A stretch of DNA of 64,000 nucleotides from Halostagnicola kamekurae. GTDB lineage: Archaea; Halobacteriota; Halobacteria; Halobacteriales; Natrialbaceae. Location: contig NZ_FOZS01000002.1 in NCBI RefSeq assembly GCF_900116205.1, positions 868,001-932,000 of the forward strand. The letters run 5' to 3'. Shown one piece after another: positions 1 to 7,417 of the stretch; the first letter of the stretch is position 1; every line of letters begins with the position of its first letter. Both the position numbers and the translations under genes were made by a program. Under the pieces are notes generated by a model that was not told the origin of the DNA, ran no database searches, and worked only from the letters and a program-made list of their open reading frames with translations.

Positions 1-62
1 ACAACAAATCGCGGATATTCAGCGACCGAGACGAAGCCGAATCGTGGCTCAAAGCGCGGTAA
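1..62 (+). CDS. 3' end of an unidentified CDS (partial)
   Basis: Reading from base 3, an open frame of 19 codons ends in TAA at 60-62. Its residues end IFSDRDEAESWLKAR, an acidic amphipathic C-terminal helix of the kind seen in small haloarchaeal cytosolic proteins. The start lies outside the window, so no function is assigned. It would be convergent with the minus-strand operon whose last gene stops at 185. Bases 63-184 hold no gene I can support. Confidence 0.4.
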   Translation, partial: NKSRIFSDRDEAESWLKAR

Positions 63-184
63 CGGCCTCAATCACGGTCGAGGAGCCGGATCACGACGGG
101 GAGCCGAATCACGGTCGAAAGCGTGTACGGCAGTTTTGAAATGTGAGGCCGCTCGAGGAGGCCGACGCTCGGACCGTTCGTCGT

Positions 185-1012
185 TCAGTTTCGATCCGGC
201 ATCGTCGACGGGCGAGCGACGGCGTTCATATCCGGTCGGTTCGACGACGGCATCGTCGAGTACATCGTCGACCGCCCCGTCGACGAACCGGTCTCGTCGC
301 TCTGGGCACCGAAGGTCATCCCATCGGCGAGTCCGCTCTCTTCTTGTTTATCCGGCCGATCGTCGTCCGCTGACTCGTCCTCTCGGTCGTCTTCGCGTTC
401 GACGTCCTCGTCCGGTTGTTCTCCGCGAGTGCGTCGCTCATCGCGAATTTCCTCGAGTCGGGTCTGCAGCGAACGTAATCCCTCGCCGAATTCCGGGGCG
501 CTGGTCCCCGTCAACGACTGGACCGTCGACTCGGCCGTCGCCGAATCGTTTTCCTTGGAGTCCCCACCTGACTTCGTCTCCCGCTCTCCGAGGGTTTCGC
601 GAAGCTCGGTCAGAGCCTCCTCGAGACCGGCGGTCGTCTCCTCGCTTTCTGGTTCGGAGCCCTCGTCTGCGAGCGCCCCGAGACGCGCGAGCGCGATCAG
701 CGCCCGGAGCTCTCGGAGCTGCGGTTCGGATGCGCGAGCGAACGCCTCCGGAATCGAGTCCGGCTCGCTCCCGTCGGGAAGTTCGTCGAGGCCGAGCGCC
801 GAAAGCACCGTTCGCGGATCGTTCGAATCGACGAACTCGCGCGCCGCGCTAGCGTGTTCGGCGACCCGCGTCGAGCCGGATTCGCCCCGGTCGCGGAACT
901 GCTCCAGCGTGACGTCTTCTTCTGCCTCGAGGGTCGCCTGCACCGAAGACAGCAGTTCCGAGAGCCGGTCGCTCGAGTCGTCCGCCGGGATTCGCTCTGC
1001 TTCGCCGCTCAT
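185..1012 (-). CDS. acidic helical hypothetical protein, last gene of a four-gene operon
   Basis: I do not recognise this 275-residue protein. It has no signal peptide or membrane segment. The first ~130 residues are predicted mostly helical (for example LSELLSSVQATLEAE and an ALGLDELP segment). The middle is Glu/Ser rich with a heptad-like stretch around LRSLQTRLEEIRDE. The tail is low-complexity acidic and ends in two similar short motifs, YSTMPSSNRPDM and RPSTMPDRN. Its ATG overlaps the stop of the upstream gene by 4 nt (ATGA), which fixes the start and shows translational coupling. Function unknown. The C-terminal STMP motifs look conserved rather than random and may be a docking tail (inference). 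Confidence 0.8.
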   Translation of the reverse strand: MSGEAERIPADDSSDRLSELLSSVQATLEAEEDVTLEQFRDRGESGSTRVAEHASAAREFVDSNDPRTVLSALGLDELPDGSEPDSIPEAFARASEPQLRELRALIALARLGALADEGSEPESEETTAGLEEALTELRETLGERETKSGGDSKENDSATAESTVQSLTGTSAPEFGEGLRSLQTRLEEIRDERRTRGEQPDEDVEREDDREDESADDDRPDKQEESGLADGMTFGAQSDETGSSTGRSTMYSTMPSSNRPDMNAVARPSTMPDRN

Positions 1013-1647
1013 GATGCCCCCTCGTTCGCCGTCGCGGCGAACGTTCCGTCCTCCGATTCCGAGACCGTCTCGACGATCTGTTCGACCATCTCCTCGCGGC
1101 TGAGGTTCGCCCGCACGTCGACGTCTTTGGCGATCGACTGGAGGTCCGAGTAGGAGACGATCTCGAGAAACTCCACGAGCGTCTCCTTCCGAAGGCCCTC
1201 GAGGTCGTCAGCCCCGGGTTCGCTCTCACCGTCTTCTCCGGCGTCGTCGGATACATCTTCGTCGGCCGCCTTGTCATCGTCGGCCGCTTCGTCACCGCGA
1301 CTGTCCGTTTCGCCAGCTTCGCCTCCCGTCTCATCCCCGTCAGCCGCTGTCTCGCCCTCGAGGGCGTCGACGACGGCGTCGCGAGCCGCCGTCGTGAGGT
1401 CGGACCACAGCTCTGACAGGCTCGTTCCGTTCTCGGATCGATCCGTAATCGCGTCGTGAATCTCTCGCCCGACGGCCCCGCCGAGTTCCCGGCCCACTCG
1501 CGCGCCGAACTCGCCGCCGACCGTCGCCCCGATCGCGTCGGCGTCGACGCTGTCCTCGAGGGATCCGTCGCCGAGCAGGTCGGAGACGGCGACCTGCTCG
1601 CTGATCTCATCGGCGATCAGTTCCCGGAGACCCGTCTCTTCGCTCAT
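1009..1647 (-). CDS. acidic protein with glycine zipper and Rho-N/SAP-like C-terminus
   Basis: A 212-residue protein of unknown function. Residues ~40-65 carry a glycine-zipper pattern (GGEFGARVGRELGGAVGREI) very like the one in the neighbouring 194-residue protein. Residues ~95-150 are an acidic, disordered-looking linker. The C-terminus (about residues 150-200) has the pattern L..FLEIVSYSDLQSIAKDV followed by SREEMVEQIVE, which resembles the two-helix Rho-N/SAP nucleic-acid-binding fold; this match is by eye. It overlaps the downstream gene by 4 nt and lies 48 nt after the upstream gene. The paired zipper suggests that this protein and its neighbour associate with each other or with a membrane (inference). 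Confidence 0.75.
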   Translation of the reverse strand: MSEETGLRELIADEISEQVAVSDLLGDGSLEDSVDADAIGATVGGEFGARVGRELGGAVGREIHDAITDRSENGTSLSELWSDLTTAARDAVVDALEGETAADGDETGGEAGETDSRGDEAADDDKAADEDVSDDAGEDGESEPGADDLEGLRKETLVEFLEIVSYSDLQSIAKDVDVRANLSREEMVEQIVETVSESEDGTFAATANEGAS

Positions 1648-1695
1648 CCGATTCCACCTCGAGACGGGACGTCTCGACTGTGCGGTCCCATCTGA

Positions 1696-2280
1696 TTATT
1701 CCTCGTCGATGTCGTCGCCGCCGTCGTTCTGTTCCTCGTCGGCTCCGCTCTCGTCCGAATCGTCGTCGTTCTCCCCGTCGATCTCATCGTCGTTCGGTTC
1801 GTCCTCGTCGGCTCCGTTTCCGTCGTCGCCCGTCTCGGTTTCGGACTCGTCGCTTGCAGTCTCGTCGTCGCCATCCTCATCCTCCTCGTCGTCGCCATCC
1901 TCATCCTCCTCGTCGTCACCGCCGTCCTCGTCTTCCTCGTCGTCACTGCCGTCCTCGTCTTCCTCGTCGTCACTGCCGTCTTCGCCGTTTTCGTCGGCTT
2001 CGGACTCGTCATCTGCCTCGGATCGGTCGTCGTCGGCTTCGTCCTCAGATTGGTCGGACTTACGCAGCTCTTCGACGACGAGTTGGCCGATCGTCCGACC
2101 GACCGATTCGCCGACTTTTCGGCCGACGAACGCGCCAATCTGCCGCCCGAGCACCTCGCCGATCGGTTCGTCTTCGTCGACCGCTCCCTCCCACTGGGTC
2201 CCCTCGAGCAACTTCTCGAGGTCGATGTTGTCCACGATCTCTTCGTAGTCGATCCGATCCGTTACTGGTTTGTCACTCAT
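1696..2280 (-). CDS. highly acidic glycine-zipper protein with tandem Asp/Glu repeats
   Basis: A 194-residue protein. Residues ~1-70 are ordered: after DYEEIVDNIDLEKLLEG comes a glycine-zipper helix with GR..G...GRK.G...GR spacing. From residue ~80 onward it is almost entirely Asp, Glu, Ser and Gly, with repeated DGSDDEEDE units encoded by exact 24- and 27-nt tandem DNA repeats. No membrane segment or catalytic motif is visible. Its start overlaps the upstream gene stop by 4 nt. Acidic tails are common in halophiles, but this density is extreme and may be length-variable. Function unknown. Confidence 0.75.
   Translation of the reverse strand: MSDKPVTDRIDYEEIVDNIDLEKLLEGTQWEGAVDEDEPIGEVLGRQIGAFVGRKVGESVGRTIGQLVVEELRKSDQSEDEADDDRSEADDESEADENGEDGSDDEEDEDGSDDEEDEDGGDDEEDEDGDDEEDEDGDDETASDESETETGDDGNGADEDEPNDDEIDGENDDDSDESGADEEQNDGGDDIDEE
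1870..1977. repeat. coding tandem repeats (24-nt x2 and 27-nt x2)
   Basis: Within the acidic-tail gene, a 24-nt unit occurs twice exactly at 1870-1893 and 1894-1917. A 27-nt unit occurs twice exactly at 1924-1950 and 1951-1977. Both encode DD/EE-rich blocks on the minus strand and keep the reading frame. They look like products of replication slippage. Confidence 0.85.
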
Positions 2281-3332
2281 GATTGGCTCTCCGCTTGCGC
2301 TCGCGATTCGGACTGTTCGCTCGAGTCGTCCTGCTCGTCTCGAGGTTCGGTCTGCTCGGCTAGCTGTCGAATTATTTCACTGATAATTGCGGCGACTAAC
2401 TCCTCGATCGGCAGGCTGGGAACGAGGCCGAGTGATTTTTCCTTCAACCACTGGCCCGCGGCCGAGAGTCGACCGCCGGACGCCTCCTCGTCTCCCGCCG
2501 TGTCGTCTGCTTCTTCGCCGTCTTCGTCGTCCGATCCGTCGTCGGTATCCGCGCTCCCGAACAGGCGACCGAGTAGCTTCTTCGGCATCCCGAGGAGGCT
2601 TTTGAGTCGGTCGATCGCCGCCCCGTACAAACCGGCGAGATACTGCTTCGGTTTCTCGAGTAGCGTACTGAGCAGTTCCTTCGGTTTGCCGAGCAGCGAT
2701 CTCGCTTTGTCGAGAAGGCCGCTCAGCATCGCCTTTGGACCGTCGAGAAGCCCCGTTACGGCCGACAACAGATTCCCGAGCAGGTTGTTCGATCCCGGCC
2801 GAGCGGACACGTCGAGCGTCACCGGGTTCAGGTTCACCTCGAGTCCGAGCAGGTCCAGAAACAGCCCGTCGAGATCGAGGTGCAAGACGCCGCTGGCGTC
2901 GTCTCCTTCGTATACGTCGTCGGCGTCTTCGACGTGGTAGTCGTCTTCGGACTCGCCGTCGGTTGATTCGGCCGCTTCGCTCTCGTCCGATTCATCCTCC
3001 TCGGCCGATTCACCTTCTCCGTCCGATTGGGTTTCTACGTCGTCGTCCGATTCACTCTCGCTGTCTTCCAGTTCGCTTTCTTCGGCGGTACTGTCCGTGC
3101 CACCGCCGTCTTCTCCGTTGTCAGTGTCACCGCCCCCTTCTCCATCGTCCGCGTCATCAGCCTCTTGAGCACCGTCTGCGTCATCGTCGCCCTGGTCATC
3201 GTCCGCACCACCTCCGTCGGTCATCACCCGCCGCTCGACGGGCCGTTCTCCGTGACGACGGCTCGAGGCGGCACCGATGGGTACTGGTGCCCGACCGTCC
3301 TCGGAGCCGTCGTCTACTAACTCGACTGTCAT
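2277..3332 (-). CDS. acidic protein with LLGNLL-type domain and amphipathic Leu/Pro/Lys repeats
   Basis: First gene of the operon. I start it at the ATG at 3332 (MTVELVDDG, 351 aa). An internal ATG at 3224 and an ATG further upstream at 3404 are alternatives, and no clear Shine-Dalgarno decides. The first ~130 residues are acidic and low in complexity. Next comes a domain with the pattern LHLDLDGLFLDLLGL, then DVSARPG and NLLGNLLSAVTGLL, a segment also seen in secreted or surface proteins of other prokaryotes. It is followed by repeated amphipathic segments with LL..PK.LL spacing (GPKAML, KPKELL, KPKQYL, MPKKLL). The C-terminus is a hydrophobic helix around LPIEELVAAIISEII. No signal peptide is seen. 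The amphipathic repeats suggest binding to a lipid or polymer surface (inference). Confidence 0.7.
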   Translation of the reverse strand: MTVELVDDGSEDGRAPVPIGAASSRRHGERPVERRVMTDGGGADDDQGDDDADGAQEADDADDGEGGGDTDNGEDGGGTDSTAEESELEDSESESDDDVETQSDGEGESAEEDESDESEAAESTDGESEDDYHVEDADDVYEGDDASGVLHLDLDGLFLDLLGLEVNLNPVTLDVSARPGSNNLLGNLLSAVTGLLDGPKAMLSGLLDKARSLLGKPKELLSTLLEKPKQYLAGLYGAAIDRLKSLLGMPKKLLGRLFGSADTDDGSDDEDGEEADDTAGDEEASGGRLSAAGQWLKEKSLGLVPSLPIEELVAAIISEIIRQLAEQTEPRDEQDDSSEQSESRAQAESQS

Positions 3333-3443
3333 TATGCGCGAACATACACGAGAACGACCGTTGTGGTGGTTTTCCTTGCGTGTGCGACCGACCATCCCAC
3401 CCAACTCACCGAGAAATCGTCGTCTGACCGCACCGGGACCGCG

Positions 3444-4730
3444 CTACTCGAGCGAGTCGACGCGAAGGGCGTAGGTCCCTCGCGTGGCCCCCTCGTCGTG
3501 GTACTCGACGGGTTCTTCGATCACGCCGACGGTCTCGTCGCGGACGGTTGCAGCGGTTGCGATTCCCGCAAGGGGCTCGAACGCGCGCTCGCCATCCGCG
3601 AGCGAGAAGGATCGAACGCCGTGCGTGTCCGGATCTCGAACCCGAAAGTTCTGCGCGCAGGGGGCCACGACCGTGTCCCCGGCCGCGGCGAGGCCGTGGA
3701 CGAACCCGCCGACGCCGTGGTCCCAGAGCGCCTGACCGTCGGCGTCGAACGCGGCGATCCGGTGCTCGTTTGGATGCCGGCCGTCGGTCTCGCGACTGTC
3801 GACCGCGTAGGTGTTCCCGGTCACGAACGCGACGCGGCCGTCGTTCGCGTAGGCGTGATTCGGATAGGCGTAGAGCGTCTCGCCGTCGATTTCGGTCTCC
3901 GTCGCGAGGTCGACACGCCACAGTTCGGCACCGCCGGGACCGAGAAGATAGCCGCGCTTGTCGCCGTGGCTCGAGACGGCGATCCGGTCGCCGTCGAACG
4001 AAACGTCGCCGACGCGTCGGTCGCCTTCGGTTCCGGGGTCCCAGGACCACTCGAGCGTTCCGCTCTCGGTTTCGAGGACGACCAGGCCGTTGTCGTGCTC
4101 GCCCATACATCGATTATAGCCGACGGCGAGCCGTTCACCCGCGTCGTCGAGGTCGATCGAAATCGGCGACGCATCGGTCTCGTAGCGCCAGCGAACCGCC
4201 CCGTCGGCGTCGAACGCGTAGACGGCGCTGTGCCACTCGCGGTGTTCTCCGTCGCGTTCGTACCGCCGGGCGGCGGCGTACAGCGCGGAGCCTGATCCAC
4301 TCCCAGCCGCGTTTTCGGTGTTTCGGACGCTGCCGGTCTCGAGAGCGACGACGTAGGGCTGGTAGAAGATGCTCTCTCGCGAGCTCTCACCGACGTCGTC
4401 GGCCGTGCCGTAGGACCACCGCTTCTCGCCCGACTCGAGGTCGTACGCCGCGATCGTCCCGGTATCGCCGCGACCGGCGACCACGACTGAATCGCGGAGC
4501 GTCTCGAGGCCGACCGCGTGCTCCGGGTGGTCGACCGACCATCGGGGCTCGAGCGCGTCGCGGTCGAACGCGGTTACGGTCCCGTCCCACTCGCCCGCGA
4601 AGACGAGCGAATCGGTCGCGTGGACGCTCGATCGCGTCCACATGTGCCGGCTTCGCGCGGGTTCGATCTCACCGAGCGGTCGCGTTTCGAGGCGTTCCGA
4701 CCGCGGCCTATCGTTCGTCGCCACGGTCAC
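3444..4730 (-). CDS. PQQ/WD40-like beta-propeller protein at the end of the cbi operon
   Basis: A 428-residue protein built from repeats of the form 'VFAGEWDGTVTAFDRDAL.PRWS', 'IAAYDLESGEKRWSYG' and 'LVVLETESGTLEWSWDP', the signature of PQQ-like (Trp-docking) beta-propellers with about seven blades. There is no signal peptide or lipobox, so it is probably cytoplasmic, unlike most secreted PQQ propellers. It overlaps the DUF3209 gene by 4 nt (ATGA), which places it in the cobalamin operon as the last gene. No enzymatic residues are evident. A scaffold or sensor role in cobalamin synthesis would be inference from position only. Confidence 0.85.
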   Translation of the reverse strand: MTVATNDRPRSERLETRPLGEIEPARSRHMWTRSSVHATDSLVFAGEWDGTVTAFDRDALEPRWSVDHPEHAVGLETLRDSVVVAGRGDTGTIAAYDLESGEKRWSYGTADDVGESSRESIFYQPYVVALETGSVRNTENAAGSGSGSALYAAARRYERDGEHREWHSAVYAFDADGAVRWRYETDASPISIDLDDAGERLAVGYNRCMGEHDNGLVVLETESGTLEWSWDPGTEGDRRVGDVSFDGDRIAVSSHGDKRGYLLGPGGAELWRVDLATETEIDGETLYAYPNHAYANDGRVAFVTGNTYAVDSRETDGRHPNEHRIAAFDADGQALWDHGVGGFVHGLAAAGDTVVAPCAQNFRVRDPDTHGVRSFSLADGERAFEPLAGIATAATVRDETVGVIEEPVEYHDEGATRGTYALRVDSLE

Positions 4731-5095
4731 TCCTCCGGAAACGTCTCGTGGAGCAGGTCGTGGGCGTCCTCGAGTCCGTCGAAGACGCTCTCGCCCTGCG
4801 CCGTCAGTCGGTGGACGGCCCGTTCGGCGTCGCGGACGGCGAGCAGTCGACCCCGCGTGTAGTCGTATTCGGGATCGTCCTCGTTCATCGTCGCGACCTC
4901 CTCCTCTAAGTCGACGAGCGCCGCGTCGAGGTGGCGCTCGATTTCGGCGAGCGTTTCGGCCTCCGACAGGGCTTCGATCGGCCCCTCGAGGTGACCCTCG
5001 AGGTCCTTCTCCGCGTGTTCGCGGGCGTGTCGGTCCCCGACGCCGAGGACGTTCATCAGTCCGAGTCTGAGCGCTTCGATTTCGTAACAGCTCAT
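4727..5095 (-). CDS. DUF3209 family protein
   Basis: A 122-residue, all-helical acidic protein beginning MSCYEIEALRLGLMNVLG, which I recognise as the DUF3209 family found in haloarchaeal cobalamin clusters. It has one Cys (residue 3) and several His residues (HAREHAEKDLEGHLEG) that could bind metal, although no metal role is established to my knowledge. It lies 30 nt after cbiX and overlaps the beta-propeller gene. Its constant association with CbiX suggests a role in cobalt handling or in an unassigned corrin step (inference). Confidence 0.85.
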   Translation of the reverse strand: MSCYEIEALRLGLMNVLGVGDRHAREHAEKDLEGHLEGPIEALSEAETLAEIERHLDAALVDLEEEVATMNEDDPEYDYTRGRLLAVRDAERAVHRLTAQGESVFDGLEDAHDLLHETFPEE

Positions 5096-5125
5096 GTGTG
5101 GTGTCGTAGTCTTCCAGTTTCGTTT

Positions 5126-6346
5126 TCAGAGCGTCTGATCGACGAGATCGCTCACGATGCGATCCCGGTCGAGATGGTCGGAAACGATTCGGTCCGCGTC
5201 GGTTTCGTCGACGTCGCCGTACCAGACGCCGTCCGGGTAAACGGCGACCATCGGTCCGTCGCCACAGCGCCCGAGACAGGACGATCTGGTGATCCGCGCG
5301 TCGCAGTGCTCGGAGTCGCGAGCCGACTGCCGAAGGCGCTCGAGCACGGCCGGCGACCCCATCTCCGAGCAGGTTCGATTCGTGCAGACGGCGACGTGTT
5401 TCCCCGGCGCGTCGTGGCCGTGTGGCTCGTCGTCGACGTTCTCGCGATCGGCGTGGCTCTCCTGGTGGGCGAGCGCTCGCAGCATCGCTCGAGCGCCGCC
5501 CCGGTCCTCCTCGTAGCCCTCGAGGTCGACCTTGTACTTGCAGGTGTCACAGGACATCTCGACGCTGTTCGATCTCGCCTCCTGCCAGCGGTCGGCGAAG
5601 ACGTCGAGCAGCCTCGAGTCCGTTCCCAGCGGGTCGCCCGCGGCCGCCTCGACGTAGGGGTAGTCCGCGTCGAACTCGTCGGTCCAGTCGCGGACGCGCT
5701 GGGTCAACACGCCGTCGCCGAGCATGTACGGCAGGACGACGACGGCGTCGGGCCGGTGTTTCGAGAGCCCGTGAAGTGACTCTTCGAGCGTCGGTTCGGT
5801 CACGCCGACGAACGACGCCTCGACCCTCGAGAACGCTCGCCCCTCGTAGAGCAATCGAGCGAGTTTGTGTACGTCGCCGTTGGCGTCCGGATCGCTCGAG
5901 CCCCGCGCACAGAGGACGACTGCGACGTCATCCTCGTCCCGATCGACGCCCAACTGACCTTCGACGGCCGCGGCGCGATCGTCGAGCAGGTCGAGAATCG
6001 CCGGGTGAATCCCCAGGTGCGCGCCGTTTTTGATCTCGATGTCGTGGACCGCTCGGGCCTGATCCACGGCCAGGGGAACGTCGTTTTTGACGTGGCTCGC
6101 GGCGAACAGCGAGCAGTGGACGACGGTTACCTCGCTTGCGACCGCCGCCAGCGTTTCGAACGCCTCGTCGATAGCCGGCTCCGCTAACTCGAGAAACGCC
6201 GCGTCGACGGGGATTCCGAGTCGCGACTCGAGGGCCGCGGCCAGTTCGCGAACCTGTTCGTTCGAGCGCTCGCGCCTCGAGCCGTGGCCGACCAGCAGGA
6301 CGGCTTCGTCGTCGAAGGCGAACGCGATGTCGTCGGTTTTGCTCAT
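5126..6346 (-). CDS. cbiX: sirohydrochlorin cobaltochelatase CbiX with C-terminal 2Fe-2S ferredoxin domain
   Basis: Inserts Co2+ into sirohydrochlorin at the start of the early-cobalt (anaerobic) B12 route. Residues ~12-250 hold two CbiX halves, with LLVGHGSRRERSNEQ at the first and VVVLPYMLGDGVLTQRV in the second. A CDTCKYK motif and a His-rich linker follow. From about residue 316 there is a thioredoxin-like [2Fe-2S] domain with Cys at ~321, 326, 357 and 361 (plus 348). At 406 aa it is much longer than single-domain CbiX (about 120-250 aa). The fused ferredoxin suggests redox coupling to cobalt or to later reductive steps. It lies 60 nt after the upstream gene, in the same operon. Confidence 0.95.
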   Translation of the reverse strand: MSKTDDIAFAFDDEAVLLVGHGSRRERSNEQVRELAAALESRLGIPVDAAFLELAEPAIDEAFETLAAVASEVTVVHCSLFAASHVKNDVPLAVDQARAVHDIEIKNGAHLGIHPAILDLLDDRAAAVEGQLGVDRDEDDVAVVLCARGSSDPDANGDVHKLARLLYEGRAFSRVEASFVGVTEPTLEESLHGLSKHRPDAVVVLPYMLGDGVLTQRVRDWTDEFDADYPYVEAAAGDPLGTDSRLLDVFADRWQEARSNSVEMSCDTCKYKVDLEGYEEDRGGARAMLRALAHQESHADRENVDDEPHGHDAPGKHVAVCTNRTCSEMGSPAVLERLRQSARDSEHCDARITRSSCLGRCGDGPMVAVYPDGVWYGDVDETDADRIVSDHLDRDRIVSDLVDQTL

Positions 6347-6406
6347 GCGTGGGTACGTTGGTGCGGTTTCGTGGATCGGTCAGCACTCCCGACGCGTCGA
6401 TCGTCC

Positions 6407-7132
6407 TCAGTCGTAGGCCTCGGCCTGTTCGAGGCTCTTGCGTAACTTTCGCTCGCGGCTCGGCGCGTAGAGGCCCGTCTCCTCGCAGTCCTCGTAGAGC
6501 CACGTGCCGAACGCGGGCGCGGCGTCGTCGTCGACGCCGAACCAGTAGCCGCCCGAGGAGGTCTCCGAGAGGTCGCCCATCGGGGCGTCGACCGGGCAGT
6601 CTTCGATCAGCTCTCGAGTCGCCTCGAGAAGCGCCTCGTCGTCGTGGACGAACGAGATGCCCACCGTTCCGCTCGAGGACTTGAAACAGATCGTGCCACA
6701 GCCCTCGAGGATGCCCCGCAGCAGCTCTCGGTCGTGGCTCGCGAACGCCGAGAAGCGGTAGTGTCCCCGACCGTCGACCGGGAGGCCGAGCGTGCCGCTG
6801 CGTCCGAACAGCCCGTCGCCCGCGTCGGTGGGTCCGTCATCGTCTTCGCCCGCACCGATCTCGAGCGTGTACTCGTCTTCGGTTCGGGTGATCGACGCGT
6901 CGTGTGCGTACTCGCGGCTGGTCGTGTCGTGGTCGATGTCGCCGCCAGCGACGGCCGCGAGCACGTTCGCGGACGTCTCGTCGTTGGTCACGACTTCGAC
7001 GGTGTCCTCGCCAACGTCGCCGCTCCCGGCGACGTGACCCCAGAGGTAGGCCGACGCGGGGTGGCCCGCGAGCGGGTCGGCGGGGACCTCGATCTCGAGC
7101 GGGTCGCCGTCGGATCCGGCGACGTCGCTCAT
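6407..7132 (-). CDS. cobalamin-operon protein with LAGLIDADG-like fold, catalytic residues lost
   Basis: A 241-residue protein of unknown function between cbiX and the ferredoxin. Such genes are labelled 'cobalamin biosynthesis protein' in haloarchaea by context only. I see two motifs in LAGLIDADG register, LWGHVAGSG (residues 30-38) and LRGILEGCG (138-146). Each is followed by the expected strand-helix pattern (VEVVTNDETSANVLAAVAGG, then VGISFVHDDEALLEATRELI). The C-terminus (WLYED then LYAPSRERKLRK) also resembles the LAGLIDADG end. The usual catalytic acidic residue is Ser37 in the first motif and Cys145 in the second, so nuclease activity is unlikely. The fold assignment is by eye and needs a profile search. 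Confidence 0.85.
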   Translation of the reverse strand: MSDVAGSDGDPLEIEVPADPLAGHPASAYLWGHVAGSGDVGEDTVEVVTNDETSANVLAAVAGGDIDHDTTSREYAHDASITRTEDEYTLEIGAGEDDDGPTDAGDGLFGRSGTLGLPVDGRGHYRFSAFASHDRELLRGILEGCGTICFKSSSGTVGISFVHDDEALLEATRELIEDCPVDAPMGDLSETSSGGYWFGVDDDAAPAFGTWLYEDCEETGLYAPSRERKLRKSLEQAEAYD

Positions 7133-7148
7133 CGTCGCACCTCCCCGC

Positions 7149-7415
7149 TCATTCGCCCACCTCGCGAACGACGATGGCGTCCGTCGGGCAGGCCGCGGCG
7201 GCCTGCCGGGCCTCGTCGATCCGGTCGTCGTCGAACGTCGCGACGACGCGCTCTGCCGTGTCGGTTACCTCGCCCTCGCAGTCGTAGATCGGGTCCGCGT
7301 CGGGGTCGATCGTCGCCATCCCATCCGCACCCTCGACGAACCGCGGATCGCGGGTCAGGCAGGCGAAGATGCCGTCGCAGGCGTCTTTCTCGACGGTGAT
7401 CTCGTAGGCAGGCAT
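7149..7415 (-). CDS. small ferredoxin, probably single 3Fe-4S cluster
   Basis: An 88-residue soluble ferredoxin with the N-terminal fold YEITVEKDACDGIFAC and the C-terminal motif ACPTDAI. The cluster Cys are 13, 19 and 76. The position of the middle Cys of a CxxCxxC motif is Ile16, which in other monocluster ferredoxins goes with a [3Fe-4S] centre. Cys46 lies in the insert. It sits 16 nt after nothing but the LAGLIDADG-like gene's upstream side and 2 nt after the CbiH gene, so it belongs to the cobalamin operon. It probably supplies electrons to a reductive step there (inference). Confidence 0.88.
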   Translation of the reverse strand: MPAYEITVEKDACDGIFACLTRDPRFVEGADGMATIDPDADPIYDCEGEVTDTAERVVATFDDDRIDEARQAAAACPTDAIVVREVGE

Positions 7416-7417
7416 GG

